A DNA stretch of 64,000 bases from Monocercomonoides exilis (GCA_001643675.2 LSRY02000030.1:358501-422500); one strand, 5' to 3'. Shown: positions 21,455-32,548, counted from the stretch's first letter. The notes: a model not told the origin generated them from the sequence alone. Numbers and translations are program-made.

Positions 21455-22130
21455 GAATATGAAATTTTTATTTTATTTGAAAATTAAACGTTTGCGACTT
21501 TTCAAAAAGAATTTCCCATGTGGAAAGTCTCGATTATCAATTGAGTTTGTATTGATGAGACATATTTTGAGGAAAATTGTCAGAATTATTCCTCTTGCAG
21601 TTATTGTGAAATCGATCTTGTCCGGTATTTTATGCACAAACTGCATACACTTTTTCTAACATTCCATTTATGAAATATTATAAATGAAAACAATAGAAAA
21701 TGTGACTATTTGAAATTATAAATTCAATTTAACATCTGAAAATCGTAAAAAAAGTGAAAAATTTTTGAATAGATATTAAATACCATAATTATTATAACAA
21801 TTTTGTGTGCAAAATATGGAAATTTTGGTTATAAGCTGCAAAGTATTTAACTTTAGCATTTTCATTGAAAAAATATGTATTTTTCATTGATTTTTTGAGA
21901 TCAAAAAACAAAATGAAAATGGGTTCATTTTTTGACATACGAGGAATATCACAAAACTTTATGTAATGATTTCAACGATGCCTGTTTACAGATGTGAAAG
22001 TCATATTTTTTTCAAAATCTGAGAAAGATTTATAAAGTTATTAGTGAAACAATCTTTTCATTCTTTGTGCAAAAAAAGCTGAAAAGTCTATATTTTCCTT
22101 CATATGGGTGATTATTTTTGTAATTATAAC
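21455..22130 (+). repeat. Interrupted copy of the dispersed repeat
   Basis: The sequence at 21,455-21,520 resembles 57,429-57,490, and 21,914-22,070 resembles 57,510-57,650. At 57 kb the two parts are adjacent. Here about 400 bp, including the palindrome half-copy, lies between them, as if inserted. Confidence 0.55.
21530..21640 (+). repeat. Third half-copy of the palindrome arm
   Basis: It repeats the right arm (about 21,280-21,385) in direct orientation with a few substitutions, from ATTGAGTTTG to ATCGATCTTGTCC. Confidence 0.8.
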
Positions 22131-23434
22131 TTTTTTCGGTGTGTTGTTTTTTCAAAGACAGTTTATCGTTTGGAAAAAATTTTGTATTCAAATTGAAAAA
22201 TAAAAACAACTGTTGAAAAAACAGATGTTTTTACTCAAATAAAGATGAAGATGTCTATTAAAGAACTTTTCTAACTTTTCAATGAACTTTTCTTGAAATT
22301 CAAGTGGAAATTTCGAACAGAAATCTTTCGAATGAAAAAATTTGATTTCAAAAATAATTACCAAATATTCATTTTTTAATCTTTCATATTGTTATTTTCA
22401 CATTTATGAAACATATTTCATTTTTAAAATAGGTATCTTTCCAAAGAAGTTTAATATTTTAAGAATTAACACTCTGAAAATTAAAATATGACTTCATAAA
22501 TTGTCACCCATGCACAAAAAATTAAACTACATAATAAATGACACAATATTTTTTGAGATTTCATTCAATTTTGGATGTTTTTTTCTCGGTTCTCAGTGTT
22601 TGAAATAATTGAAACGAAAATGGATTTAAGCAATGATATATTGTTAATCTGAGAAAACATATATGTGTGATTATTTTTGAAATCATTCATTTTTTCGGGG
22701 TGTTGATTTTTCAAAGATTGTTGATTTTTTGAAAGTTATTTTTAATAAAAAAAGGAAAAAAAGCATAATAATTGTTTTTATATGCAAACATTTTAGTTCA
22801 ATCAAAGATTAAAATGATTATATGAAGCCTTATTACTTTTCAATTTTTTTTTACTGATATTCAAGAAATAATTTCACACCTAAATTTTTGAATGAAAAAA
22901 TATGATTTCTAAAATAATCACCCATATAAAAGAAATAACTATTTTAATCATTATCATTCATTATCTTGACTTTTTAAAACATATTTTTGTAAAATCAAAA
23001 CTTGTTTGATTAACGATGAAATGGTTCAGTTTTCATAAAAAAAAACCATCAATAATAAAATTAAACGTGATAACATATCTTTTGCAGTGTATTTTATGCA
23101 ATGAAATATGAAATGTGAAAGTTCCAAATATATCCGTTCACACAGAAATGTTATTACAACTGATATTGTTGATATTCAATGTGATTATATCTTATTTTTG
23201 ACTGAACAATACTTTCTATTTTTCTCTCCATTTTTTTTTTTTGAATTATCAAAAGAAATGTTTGATTTATTATTCCAATATTAAAAAAAGTTTAGAATAA
23301 AATATTGTTTTTTTCCATAAAGAAAAAATTACGTACCATATTGATTTTTAAGCAATAAGAATCAATTTCCCATATTAAAAAGTGCGAATTCTGAAAGCTA
23401 ATTATTTCGTTATTTTAATTGAAGCGAAACGAAA

Positions 23435-26400
23435 ATGCTGTCAGTGATGAGGATATTTGCTTTTTGCATTTATTTGCTACATGTGAATCTTATTGCTACA
23501 AAAGAAGACTTAAAGTGGATTGGAGTAAACATGAAAGAAGAAAAAGATTTCGAAATGAATGGTAATCTTATTCAGACCTACAAAATATTTTCAAATGATG
23601 GCTTTATGAATTATGAAGAAGATGGTGGAAGATTGATGGAAAAAACTAAAAAAAACGAAGTTCATGGAAGTATTTTTCAGAAAAATGAAGAAAAAAGCAA
23701 AGAAGAATTTGGAGGAGAAATTGGTATTTTGAAAAATGTGAATATTCAACAATTCAGCGAAATTGAGGGTTGCTTAGAATGCTTCAATTCATCAATCATG
23801 GAAATGAAACTGTTGATGAGAGAAAAAGGATCAAAAAGAATACTTATTGCAAAAAGAGGAAGCATTCTTTCAATGAGAGAGTGCATTCTTTTTGAAGGGC
23901 AACATTTATCTCCTTTTGAGTTAGAAGGGAGTTTTGGATCATTTGTGAACATTTCAATTCAGCAAAATGTTGAAGGTTTGAATATATTTTCTCCTCTTTT
24001 CACTTCTGAACAATTTAACAATGATATTTCAAAGTCTTCCATTATTTCGTTGAGTGAATCACATTTCTCGTCTTTTTGTGTTTCTTCTCCCCCCTTTCTG
24101 TCATCACCATCCATTCATCTTGTTTCCCTTTTTCATCTGAAATTTTTCAACATTTCATCAGCACCTGATACGTGCTCATCTCCAACCACAACATCAACCC
24201 AAACCACATGTCTTATGAATAGCTGCTCATTTTCTTCTGTTTTTGATGTGTATGATGGTGGGATTGTCACTTCCCTCAACAATCCATTGGCTTCCTTATC
24301 TGTTTCAAATACCTCATTCGTTTGGTGTTGTCGGACAAGAAATGTGAAATGCGAAGGAACTTCGGAGGTTTCGTTGAAACCAGACAGACAGAACGAAACA
24401 ACTGATGGAGCGAATGCATTTATTTGGTGCGAGTGGAACGGATCGAAGACAACAGGAACGAATGATTCGTGGATGGATATCACTTCAAATGGAGGAGCTA
24501 TTTGCATGTTTGAAAAATTAAACGCTATTGTTTCAATTGAACATTGTTTTTTCAATGATTGTTATGCAAATTATGATGGAGGAGGAATCATGTGTGCAAA
24601 TGTTTCTTCCATTCAGATAGCTAATAACACGTTCAATTCTTGTAATTCGAAAAGAAATGCTGGTGGAGGAATTTGCATTTATTCAATTTCATCATGCGTT
24701 CGGATCAGCGGATGTTATTTCGAAAATTGCAAAGCAAATAATTATGGAGGAGGATTATGCATTGATAATTTCAATACTTCAGGAACAATTTGTGTTGGAA
24801 CAGAAAATGGAGAAGTTAAGAGTGCATGCATATTTGATTGCAGTTTCACAACATGTTCAGTCACACACAATGGAGGCGGAGGCTTGTTTTGTCGAAAAGT
24901 GCCAGAACAATTCAAAATTAAGAGCATTCAGTTTATCTCATGTTCAGCATTTAGAGAGGGAGGAGGATTATGTTTGCATCCAAATCGAGCAACAGCACCT
25001 GATAATAAATTATATTGCTTCTTCTTATTATTTCATGAATGCAGTTACAGGGATGCAACTTATCCACGTGGAAATGATGCAATATATTACGACAATAACA
25101 ATTTGTACTTTGATTCTGGAAATCCATTCTATGAATGTTACACAACGAATGCAGATGATAAGAGGATCTGCTTTGCGTACAACTACTCGAATGCAGGTGC
25201 CTGGACATTTGATCAAACATCAAAAAAGGATTGGCTGAAAGACAAGACGATATATGTTTCAGTGAATGGGAGTGACGGATATGAGCTATGCGGGTCAAAT
25301 GAATCAAATCCATGTCTGACAGCGAAGAAAGCGTTTGAGATGTGTGAAGTGCAGATTAGCTTGGCAATCACACTGATGGAAGGGAATCACATAAGCGAGG
25401 CAACAACAATTGAGATTGGAGAGAAGAAGATTTCAGTCATTGGGAAAGGGAAAGATAAGAGTTCGATTGGAACACGAACCCTTTCATCAGCAAGAGCATT
25501 GTTCAGTGTCACCACAGGACACTTGGGAATGAGTCACTTGAAAGTTGATTGCAACTCAACAGCAGGAACTTCTCCGAGTGTGGTTGTGGTGTCTGACGGG
25601 AGTGGGTCACTCTCATTGGAAGATGTTTTGATCACCACGAGCAAAACAGGAGACTATGTGATATCATCATCAGTGTTTGTGGTGCCGCTGTCGCAGCTGT
25701 CGATGGTTGGTGTGGAGATCAAGGATATGAACATTTCTCAACCATTGTTCTCTGAGCCGGATCTATCTTCTTCTTCATTTTCTTCTTCTTCCCTTTTTTT
25801 GACAGCCACTTCATCTGGAGAGAGCACGCTGGCGAACTTAACAGTGAGGAATGTGAAGTTGACTGAAGGAGATGGGGTGGTTGTGGCAAAGAGTGTGGCA
25901 GAAGGGGAGACATTTGTTGTTCAGAATGCGACAATCGAGGATTGTGTGTGTGAGAATGGCAGTGGAGGAGGGATCAAGGTTGAGTTGGAAACAGATAAAA
26001 GCAAGCTCCAGGTTGAAGCAACAACAACAATCAAGAGATGCACAAGTGGCAAATATGGGGGAGGGATGATGCTGTATCTGGCTGACAACTCATTTGACTT
26101 CTCGATTGTATCAGTTGACTTTTCAGGGTGTTCTGCCTCATTGGGAGGGAATTATGTGTTTGTGAATGGGAGCGATTCAGCGAGCTGGGGAATAAGCTCC
26201 TCAACGCTGAATGTCCAGCATGATGAATCAAAATACAATGAGCTGGTGGGATATGATCGGAGTGACACAACAATGGGGCTGTTCCCACTGAATGTGTTTC
26301 TGGACAGATATCCAAGTGTAGCACATGTGGGGAAGGGGAAGGATGGGCTAGGTGGATACGACTCGTGGTTCTGTGGGTTTGATTATTATCCGTGTGCCAC

Positions 26401-29400
26401 CATCACGCATGCAGCGCAGGTGAGATGTGCAGACACAAACAAGAAGATCGAATTGGATTCGGGATTTGAGCTTGCTGAGGCAGTTGGAATGACAGATGGC
26501 CATGAATGGGAGATTTCATGTGCCACAAAAGGGATGGAGGTTGGTGTGAAAGCACCAGAGAATTTTGAGTCATCTTGTATGATTGAGGTTCAGAGCAAAT
26601 GTTCAATGAGAAACATCAAGTTCAGTATTCCATCTGCTCTGTCTGGTGCATCATCATCATCTCTGATCTCATCCAACTCCACACTCCTCACACTCACTGA
26701 CTGTTCTGTTGCTTGTTCCTCTGAGAATTCCATTGGATATTGTTTTGTGAATGTGATTGGAGGAAAAGTGAAAGTGGAGGGATTGGTGATCACAGAGACC
26801 TTGAGATTTGGAGAACATTCGCTGATTGAGTTTGGTGAAGGGGTGGAATCAGTTGTGTTTTGTGGGTGTGAGGTGAACAACATTGAGAAGAGAAGTGGAG
26901 ATGGGGGATGGGTGAGTGGAGTGGTTGGAGCAGAAAGAGGTGAGGGGAAGAATGGGATAATTGTGATTGAGACGTGTGCTGTTAAGAGGTGCAGGTGTGC
27001 ATGTGGAAGAGGAGGAGGGATGAGTGTTGTTGTGAAGGGGGAAGGGGGCGTTGTTGTGAATGGGAGTTGTGTGATTGATGGGTGTGAGGCGAAGGGTTCA
27101 GAGGAGAGTTCAGATGGGAGAAGTGAAGGGAGAGGTGGAGGGATGATGATTTTGATGGAGAGCAGGGATGGTTCAATGAAAATGGAATCTGGAAGAGAGG
27201 GTTTGTTTGGGGAGAATAACAAAGCTCAATTTGGGAAGGATGTGTTTGTTGAATGTGGTGGAGGAGTGTTGTTGGAGTGGAAAGTGAATGGGAGCTCATT
27301 TTCATTTTTTGATTTTGGTGTGATTCCAACAGATGTGTTGAAGTTGTGTGGGAGTGAGGATGGGAGAGAAGGGGAAGTGATTCCGCTGTTTGTGTATTTG
27401 TGTTCAATGGGAACAAAGCTGAGAGTTGATGGGAGAGGAGAGAGGGCACTGGATCAGAGCCATTGTGGGTTTGAGGAGTTTGGGTGTTTGACAATTGACT
27501 ATTGTGTTGGGAAGAGAGCAAGCAGCAATGTGAATGAAATCGAAGTTATCTCAGAATCATGGATAAAGAATGAGATGAAAGTGATTTCATTTGATTTGAG
27601 TGTTTCAGGGAAAGAAGAAGGGATGAAGGTGTTTGTGAGAGATGAAGGATCAATGAATCAAAACTGGATGATCGAGTGCACAAAATCATTTGAGATGGGT
27701 TATTTGTCATTTGTGCTGAATGAAGAAATGAATGGGAGGAGAAGTGGATTTATTTACTCATCATCATCATCATCAACCATCACAATCAGGAGTTGTTCAG
27801 TCACATTTGGAAATGATGAAATGATTGGATACAATGTGATATGTGTTGAGGGAGGAGGGCTGACTGTGAATGGATTTGTGATGGAAGTGGGAGTGAGAAT
27901 GAATGGGAAATCGCCTATTGTTGTTTCGAATGGAGTTGAATTGGAGATGAATGACAGCCGAATGAGTGGAGTGGAAGTTGTTGGTGGGAGTGGAGGAGGA
28001 GGATGTTTGAATGTGGAGATGGGAGTGAATGGGAATGTGAATGTTGAAGGATGCAATTTGTCATCAGCGTGTTCAGGGGGGAGTGGGATGAAAGGGGGAG
28101 GGATGAAGATATCAGTGGGGAAGGGAGGGAGGTTGGAAATGAAAGGAGTGAAATATTCAGGGTGTGAAGTGCCAAGAGAGGATGTTGAGGAGGGAGAGAG
28201 AGGAATGGGAGGAGGGATGTTTGCTGAACTTGCCAATCAAATGGGAACATTTGTGATGGAAGGGATGGAATTTGAGGGATGCAATGCGTGGAAAGGGAAG
28301 AATGTGTTTGTTTCGGGATGGGATCTGAGAGAGATTGTGAATGAGGAGCACTTCAAATGGGAGATGAGTTCAGAGGAGTTGGGATCATTGGATGAGCTGT
28401 GTGGATGGGAGAGAGCAAGCACAGATGAGGGATATGTGATTCCACTGGTTGTGTATTTGTGGAGGAACTGGAGTGGGGATGGGTTTGTTTCTCGAGAGAA
28501 AGGAGGAGACTTCAGTGGGTGTGGGTATTCAGAAGCACCATGCTCATCGATTGACCACTTGATATCACTTCGATATCCGACACTTGGAGAAAGGGAGACA
28601 CATATTGCCATTGTGGGATCTGGGTTGCTGAGCCATTCCATATCATTTTCATCATCAATTTCAGAGTCACCAAAAGTGGTGATTGAAGGGACAAAGAAAG
28701 GGACAGGGGTGACGATCAGTGATGAAGATGAGAATGGTTTGTCTGATGATGGTTCAATGATCTCCTCGAATGTGAGTCTGTCATTTGTGAATGTGTCATT
28801 CACCAAGCCATCCATCACAACCCATCATGAAGTGTTGATTGAATCATCTGGAACAAACACATTATTGTCTGTCTCTGACTGCTCATTTGGCCCAGGGAAG
28901 GGGGTGGCAGAAAGTTTTGGATACTGCTTGATGAGAGTGAATGGGGGAAGTGTATTTATTGAAAAGTGTTCGTTGAGTTTGATTTCAGAGTTGAAAGGGT
29001 TGATTGCGTTCAGTCCAAGTGCACATGAGGTGACACTTCAGAATGTGAACATCTCATTTGCTGATGTGACAGAAAGAAGCTTGATTTCGATGATGGAAGA
29101 GGATAACCAGATGAATGGGGAACAGAAGGTATTTTCAAATGGGAGCAAACCAGTTTTGAGGGTTGTTGGGTGTTCATTTGCGAACATCACGAATGAAAGG
29201 ACTGGAGCGAGTGTTGTTGATGTGGGATCATTTGAGGATGGGGTGGAGTGTGTGATGGATGAGTGTTCGATGTCGAGTTGCAAGAGTGGTTTGAGTGATG
29301 AAGGAGGGGGGATGAGAGTGGTGCTGAAGAGTGGGGAGTCGGTGTTAAAAGTGAATGGCAGCTCGTTTTCGATTTGCAAATGCTCGAGTGAAACAGGGTG

Positions 29401-32400
29401 TGGAGGAGGGCTGTTCATTGATGGGTCAGACCCACGTGCGAATTATGGAAATGAAAGTCCGATTCCGCCTCTGAATTTCAAGATTGTGAACATCCTGTTT
29501 GTGATGAATGAGGCACATGTGGGGAAAGACATATTTGTCAGATGCCACTCGATTGCTCACCAGATCAACGAAACACTGTTTGCGCTGAACTACAACCAGG
29601 AGTCACTGAACTCGAACAACTCGATCTGTGGGAGGGATGGTTGGAGCGAGGGAGATGTTGATCTGATCCCGCTGATCACATTCTATTATTCGGCACAGGT
29701 GTTTGTGAGTGGGAGAGGGAGTGATGGGAGGGGATGTGGGGCACAGAGCAACCCATGTGCGAGCATCGACTGTGGGGTTGAGCACATCCAAGAAGGGGTG
29801 ATGAATGGGATTCTGATTGATGGAGAAGGGTTTGTAAGGAAGGAGTGTGTGATTGGAGATCTGGTTGTGAATTCATGGAAAAAGACACAGGGGATTGTTC
29901 GGCTGAACTGCAAGATTGAGAAATCAGGTGAGAAGGATTGTGTGATGGAGTTTGTGAATGAATGTTCAGTGGAGAGGTGCTCATTCCAGTTTGAAGATGG
30001 ATTTGAGTCAACTCACAATTGTCTCATGAAAGTGAAGAATGGAATGACGAAAATACAAGAATGTGAATTCTTCTCTTCTCCAACAACAACAGTTGAGTTT
30101 ATGAAGTTGAACAGTTCAATTGTGAGTGTGGAAAGTGGAGAGCTGAAGATACTTGATTCAACATTCAGGGATATTCATTCAACAAGATCGGTGCTTTCAT
30201 TTTGTGAAGAATCAGAAGTGACAATTGATGAAGCAAGAATATCGAATATCGAATGTGAGGGAGATGTTGTGAGTGTTGGAGGGAAAGTGAAAGTGGAGAT
30301 GAAAGAGATGGAAGTTGAGAATGTGACTGTGATGTCAAAGGGGTGTGTGATTGGGATGGAAGATGCTGAGCAAGGTGTGAGTGTGGTGAACAGCTCATTT
30401 GGAATGTGTATGAATTCAGTTGATAAGGGAAGCATGATGCAGATCAGGAATTCCAAAAATGTGAGGATTGAGGCATGTGTGTTTGATGGAGAAATAAAAG
30501 ATGAAATAGTCAATGAAGAAAACAATAGAAAAGAAGGATTATGCAAATGGAATGGGTCATTAGTTGGCGTTGAGAAGAGCATAGTTGAGATGAGGGAAAC
30601 AACAATCAGAAATAGCAAGGGAGGTGGGCTGTGGGTGAGTGGAGGGAATGTGAAGATTGAGAAAGGAGAGTTTGAGAACAATAATCCATCGATTGAGGGA
30701 TATCCATCAGCTCGAAGGAATGCGATTTGTGAAGGGAATGGGGAGTTGAATGTTGTGAGTGTGAAAGGTGGAGATGGATGGAAGGACAACTCATCATTGT
30801 GGATATTGGATGAGGGATGCGAATTGGGAGGGATAGCAACTGAAAGAGGATCATCATTTTTCATCCCCATTTTGGAAGAGGTGAAGAATGTTTCTCAGCC
30901 AAATGGGGATGTGGAGTTGATGATTGTGGGAAAGTTGTTACTGCCATGTGATTCGTCGGTGAAGATGAGCATGAAAAATGGGGATGAAGAGGAGATTGTG
31001 AGAAAGGGGATTGAAGAAGAAGGGTTTGTGTCAGAGAATGAGATTCACTCAGTTATTTCATGTTCGGAATGGGAGAAAGTGAGAGAAGAGACAGAAGTGA
31101 GTGTGTGGATTGTGTTTGGAAAAGCAGACTCTCCTTCATCAACAGAGCGATTTATTGTGAAGAACAAGAGTGAAAGTGTTGGAAAAGAAGATGAAAAACT
31201 TGTTAAAGGAGAGAAAGAAGGAAAGTCTCATTGGTTGCTGATTGTTATAATCATGGCAGTTATTCTATTAATTGTTCTGATTGGATTTATTTTGTTTGTT
31301 GTCAGATGGAGTAAGCAAAAGAGAAGAACAAAGGAATTGGAAGAGATTGTGAATGACACGGTGAGAAAAGATCCAAAGCTGATTGAGATGACAACAATGG
31401 AGATGTCTCCAGAGGAGCAGTGGAGGAGAGCCGAGAAGGAGGCAGAGAAGAAGAATGAAGAGAAAATGAAGAAGAGGGTTTATGAGAAAAGCTTGGGACA
31501 TTCAGAGTCTTCAGAGCATCTTCTATCTGAGAGTGGCTCAACCGAATATATTTTGGGGAGAGATTCAGACAAAATACCTCAATGGATGCTGGAGAAAGTG
31601 GATGAGAAAGAAGAAGAGGAAACAAGAAAGAGAACACCATCACCATCAATTTCATCAACTTCAACAACAGATTCAGATTCAACATTTGTTCGATCGGAGA
31701 GTCTGTGTCCCGCCACCTCGTCGATGTCCAATCTGGTGGATGCAATGGCCTGTTCATCACCACATGAGAAGCTGATTGTGGATCTGAGGGATTCACTGTT
31801 CATGTTGTTGCATGGAAGAAATAAAACAAAGGAGATGGCGATTGGCACTCTGCAGGAGAGGGAGCAGACAGCTGCTCAGATCCTGTTCTGGGTGGCCAAT
31901 CTGGCACTCCACTCGTTTGATGAGATGGAAAATGGATTATCTTCCCTCTCCACTCTGAGTCCTCACATTGTACTGTTTTCTGAGCACATGGTGATCTGCA
32001 TCGTGATGCACTCTGACTTCTCGTCTGATGATGATTCAGACTCATCCTCCATCTCTTCATCAACAGTTGTGACATCTGCCAGTGATGATGATGATAGTGA
32101 TTCTCTGCCCTCGTCTGCCTTTGAGGATGATGAATACAACAGAAAAGAGTGTTTGAGGTGGATGGCACCAGAGCTACTGACAAACAAGAAGATGGGAGCA
32201 ACGAAGGAGTCGGTGGTATTCTCGATTGGGATGATGCTGTGGGAGTGCTTGACTCTGGAGATCCCGTTTGGAGAGTATGAAGGGGAAGTGGCTGGGCAGA
32301 AGATTGTGAATGGGGAGAGGCCGGATTTGTCAGTTGTGAAAAGTTTCACGATGAAAGGGATAATTGGGAAATGTATTGAAGAAAGTGCAGAAGAGCGGAC

Positions 32401-32548
32401 GGGGCTGGGGGATGTGAAGAGGGGGCTGACACAGTGTCTGCCAGCAGGGTCGCTGATCTTCACGATGACAGATGCGATGGACTATGTTGGAGAGTCATGT
32501 GCCGATGGAGGAAGCGAGTGTTTGGTGTCGAACACAGGAACAGAATGA
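23435..32548 (+). CDS. Giant beta-helix-like surface protein with one membrane span and pseudokinase-like tail
   Basis: A single uninterrupted frame of 3037 residues. Residues 1-24 look like a signal peptide. The ectodomain is Gly/Ser/Cys-rich with many GGG(I/M/L) turns and alternating hydrophobic strands, as in right-handed parallel beta-helices. Five spaced modules share a glycine-rich start, then CG...PC.(T/S)I: near residues 608 (VSVNGSDGYELCG), 962, 1328, 1684 and 2088. GYPSARRNAIC lies near 2422. The single membrane segment is about residues 2599-2624 (WLLIVIIMAVILLIVLIGFI), followed by basic residues. The tail carries kinase C-lobe features: RWMAPELL (APE motif) near 2906 and FSIGMMLWECLTLEIPFGEY after it. 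There is no glycine loop or VAIK lysine, no HRD, DFG appears as DFS, and the subdomain IX Asp is Val. It should be inactive as a kinase and may act as a scaffold. Ligand and role are unknown. Confidence 0.85.
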   Translation: MLSVMRIFAFCIYLLHVNLIATKEDLKWIGVNMKEEKDFEMNGNLIQTYKIFSNDGFMNYEEDGGRLMEKTKKNEVHGSIFQKNEEKSKEEFGGEIGILKNVNIQQFSEIEGCLECFNSSIMEMKLLMREKGSKRILIAKRGSILSMRECILFEGQHLSPFELEGSFGSFVNISIQQNVEGLNIFSPLFTSEQFNNDISKSSIISLSESHFSSFCVSSPPFLSSPSIHLVSLFHLKFFNISSAPDTCSSPTTTSTQTTCLMNSCSFSSVFDVYDGGIVTSLNNPLASLSVSNTSFVWCCRTRNVKCEGTSEVSLKPDRQNETTDGANAFIWCEWNGSKTTGTNDSWMDITSNGGAICMFEKLNAIVSIEHCFFNDCYANYDGGGIMCANVSSIQIANNTFNSCNSKRNAGGGICIYSISSCVRISGCYFENCKANNYGGGLCIDNFNTSGTICVGTENGEVKSACIFDCSFTTCSVTHNGGGGLFCRKVPEQFKIKSIQFISCSAFREGGGLCLHPNRATAPDNKLYCFFLLFHECSYRDATYPRGNDAIYYDNNNLYFDSGNPFYECYTTNADDKRICFAYNYSNAGAWTFDQTSKKDWLKDKTIYVSVNGSDGYELCGSNESNPCLTAKKAFEMCEVQISLAITLMEGNHISEATTIEIGEKKISVIGKGKDKSSIGTRTLSSARALFSVTTGHLGMSHLKVDCNSTAGTSPSVVVVSDGSGSLSLEDVLITTSKTGDYVISSSVFVVPLSQLSMVGVEIKDMNISQPLFSEPDLSSSSFSSSSLFLTATSSGESTLANLTVRNVKLTEGDGVVVAKSVAEGETFVVQNATIEDCVCENGSGGGIKVELETDKSKLQVEATTTIKRCTSGKYGGGMMLYLADNSFDFSIVSVDFSGCSASLGGNYVFVNGSDSASWGISSSTLNVQHDESKYNELVGYDRSDTTMGLFPLNVFLDRYPSVAHVGKGKDGLGGYDSWFCGFDYYPCATITHAAQVRCADTNKKIELDSGFELAEAVGMTDGHEWEISCATKGMEVGVKAPENFESSCMIEVQSKCSMRNIKFSIPSALSGASSSSLISSNSTLLTLTDCSVACSSENSIGYCFVNVIGGKVKVEGLVITETLRFGEHSLIEFGEGVESVVFCGCEVNNIEKRSGDGGWVSGVVGAERGEGKNGIIVIETCAVKRCRCACGRGGGMSVVVKGEGGVVVNGSCVIDGCEAKGSEESSDGRSEGRGGGMMILMESRDGSMKMESGREGLFGENNKAQFGKDVFVECGGGVLLEWKVNGSSFSFFDFGVIPTDVLKLCGSEDGREGEVIPLFVYLCSMGTKLRVDGRGERALDQSHCGFEEFGCLTIDYCVGKRASSNVNEIEVISESWIKNEMKVISFDLSVSGKEEGMKVFVRDEGSMNQNWMIECTKSFEMGYLSFVLNEEMNGRRSGFIYSSSSSSTITIRSCSVTFGNDEMIGYNVICVEGGGLTVNGFVMEVGVRMNGKSPIVVSNGVELEMNDSRMSGVEVVGGSGGGGCLNVEMGVNGNVNVEGCNLSSACSGGSGMKGGGMKISVGKGGRLEMKGVKYSGCEVPREDVEEGERGMGGGMFAELANQMGTFVMEGMEFEGCNAWKGKNVFVSGWDLREIVNEEHFKWEMSSEELGSLDELCGWERASTDEGYVIPLVVYLWRNWSGDGFVSREKGGDFSGCGYSEAPCSSIDHLISLRYPTLGERETHIAIVGSGLLSHSISFSSSISESPKVVIEGTKKGTGVTISDEDENGLSDDGSMISSNVSLSFVNVSFTKPSITTHHEVLIESSGTNTLLSVSDCSFGPGKGVAESFGYCLMRVNGGSVFIEKCSLSLISELKGLIAFSPSAHEVTLQNVNISFADVTERSLISMMEEDNQMNGEQKVFSNGSKPVLRVVGCSFANITNERTGASVVDVGSFEDGVECVMDECSMSSCKSGLSDEGGGMRVVLKSGESVLKVNGSSFSICKCSSETGCGGGLFIDGSDPRANYGNESPIPPLNFKIVNILFVMNEAHVGKDIFVRCHSIAHQINETLFALNYNQESLNSNNSICGRDGWSEGDVDLIPLITFYYSAQVFVSGRGSDGRGCGAQSNPCASIDCGVEHIQEGVMNGILIDGEGFVRKECVIGDLVVNSWKKTQGIVRLNCKIEKSGEKDCVMEFVNECSVERCSFQFEDGFESTHNCLMKVKNGMTKIQECEFFSSPTTTVEFMKLNSSIVSVESGELKILDSTFRDIHSTRSVLSFCEESEVTIDEARISNIECEGDVVSVGGKVKVEMKEMEVENVTVMSKGCVIGMEDAEQGVSVVNSSFGMCMNSVDKGSMMQIRNSKNVRIEACVFDGEIKDEIVNEENNRKEGLCKWNGSLVGVEKSIVEMRETTIRNSKGGGLWVSGGNVKIEKGEFENNNPSIEGYPSARRNAICEGNGELNVVSVKGGDGWKDNSSLWILDEGCELGGIATERGSSFFIPILEEVKNVSQPNGDVELMIVGKLLLPCDSSVKMSMKNGDEEEIVRKGIEEEGFVSENEIHSVISCSEWEKVREETEVSVWIVFGKADSPSSTERFIVKNKSESVGKEDEKLVKGEKEGKSHWLLIVIIMAVILLIVLIGFILFVVRWSKQKRRTKELEEIVNDTVRKDPKLIEMTTMEMSPEEQWRRAEKEAEKKNEEKMKKRVYEKSLGHSESSEHLLSESGSTEYILGRDSDKIPQWMLEKVDEKEEEETRKRTPSPSISSTSTTDSDSTFVRSESLCPATSSMSNLVDAMACSSPHEKLIVDLRDSLFMLLHGRNKTKEMAIGTLQEREQTAAQILFWVANLALHSFDEMENGLSSLSTLSPHIVLFSEHMVICIVMHSDFSSDDDSDSSSISSSTVVTSASDDDDSDSLPSSAFEDDEYNRKECLRWMAPELLTNKKMGATKESVVFSIGMMLWECLTLEIPFGEYEGEVAGQKIVNGERPDLSVVKSFTMKGIIGKCIEESAEERTGLGDVKRGLTQCLPAGSLIFTMTDAMDYVGESCADGGSECLVSNTGTE

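Larger units (their letters stand above)
20743..23434. other. 2.7-kb repeat-rich spacer
   Basis: No gene seen. The stretch is very AT-rich and holds the palindrome at 21,010-21,390, a third half-copy at 21,530-21,640, and pieces of the dispersed repeat also present near 1.4 and 57 kb. The motif GGTGATTATTTTTG recurs at about 22,107 and, less exactly, 22,667, with inverted forms near 22,350 and 22,910. Confidence 0.7.

Noticed and set aside
25719-32463. Numerous 60-230 codon minus-strand frames inside the left arm and their mirror images in the right arm
   Set aside because: They are shadows of the strongly purine-rich sense strand and translate into Ser/Pro/His/Leu-rich strings. Their duplication merely reflects the inverted repeat.
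23435-32548. Bacterial (chlamydial PMP) autotransporter
   Set aside because: The ectodomain has similar GGAI-like turns, but there is no C-terminal beta-barrel. Instead there is one membrane helix and a eukaryotic kinase-like tail.
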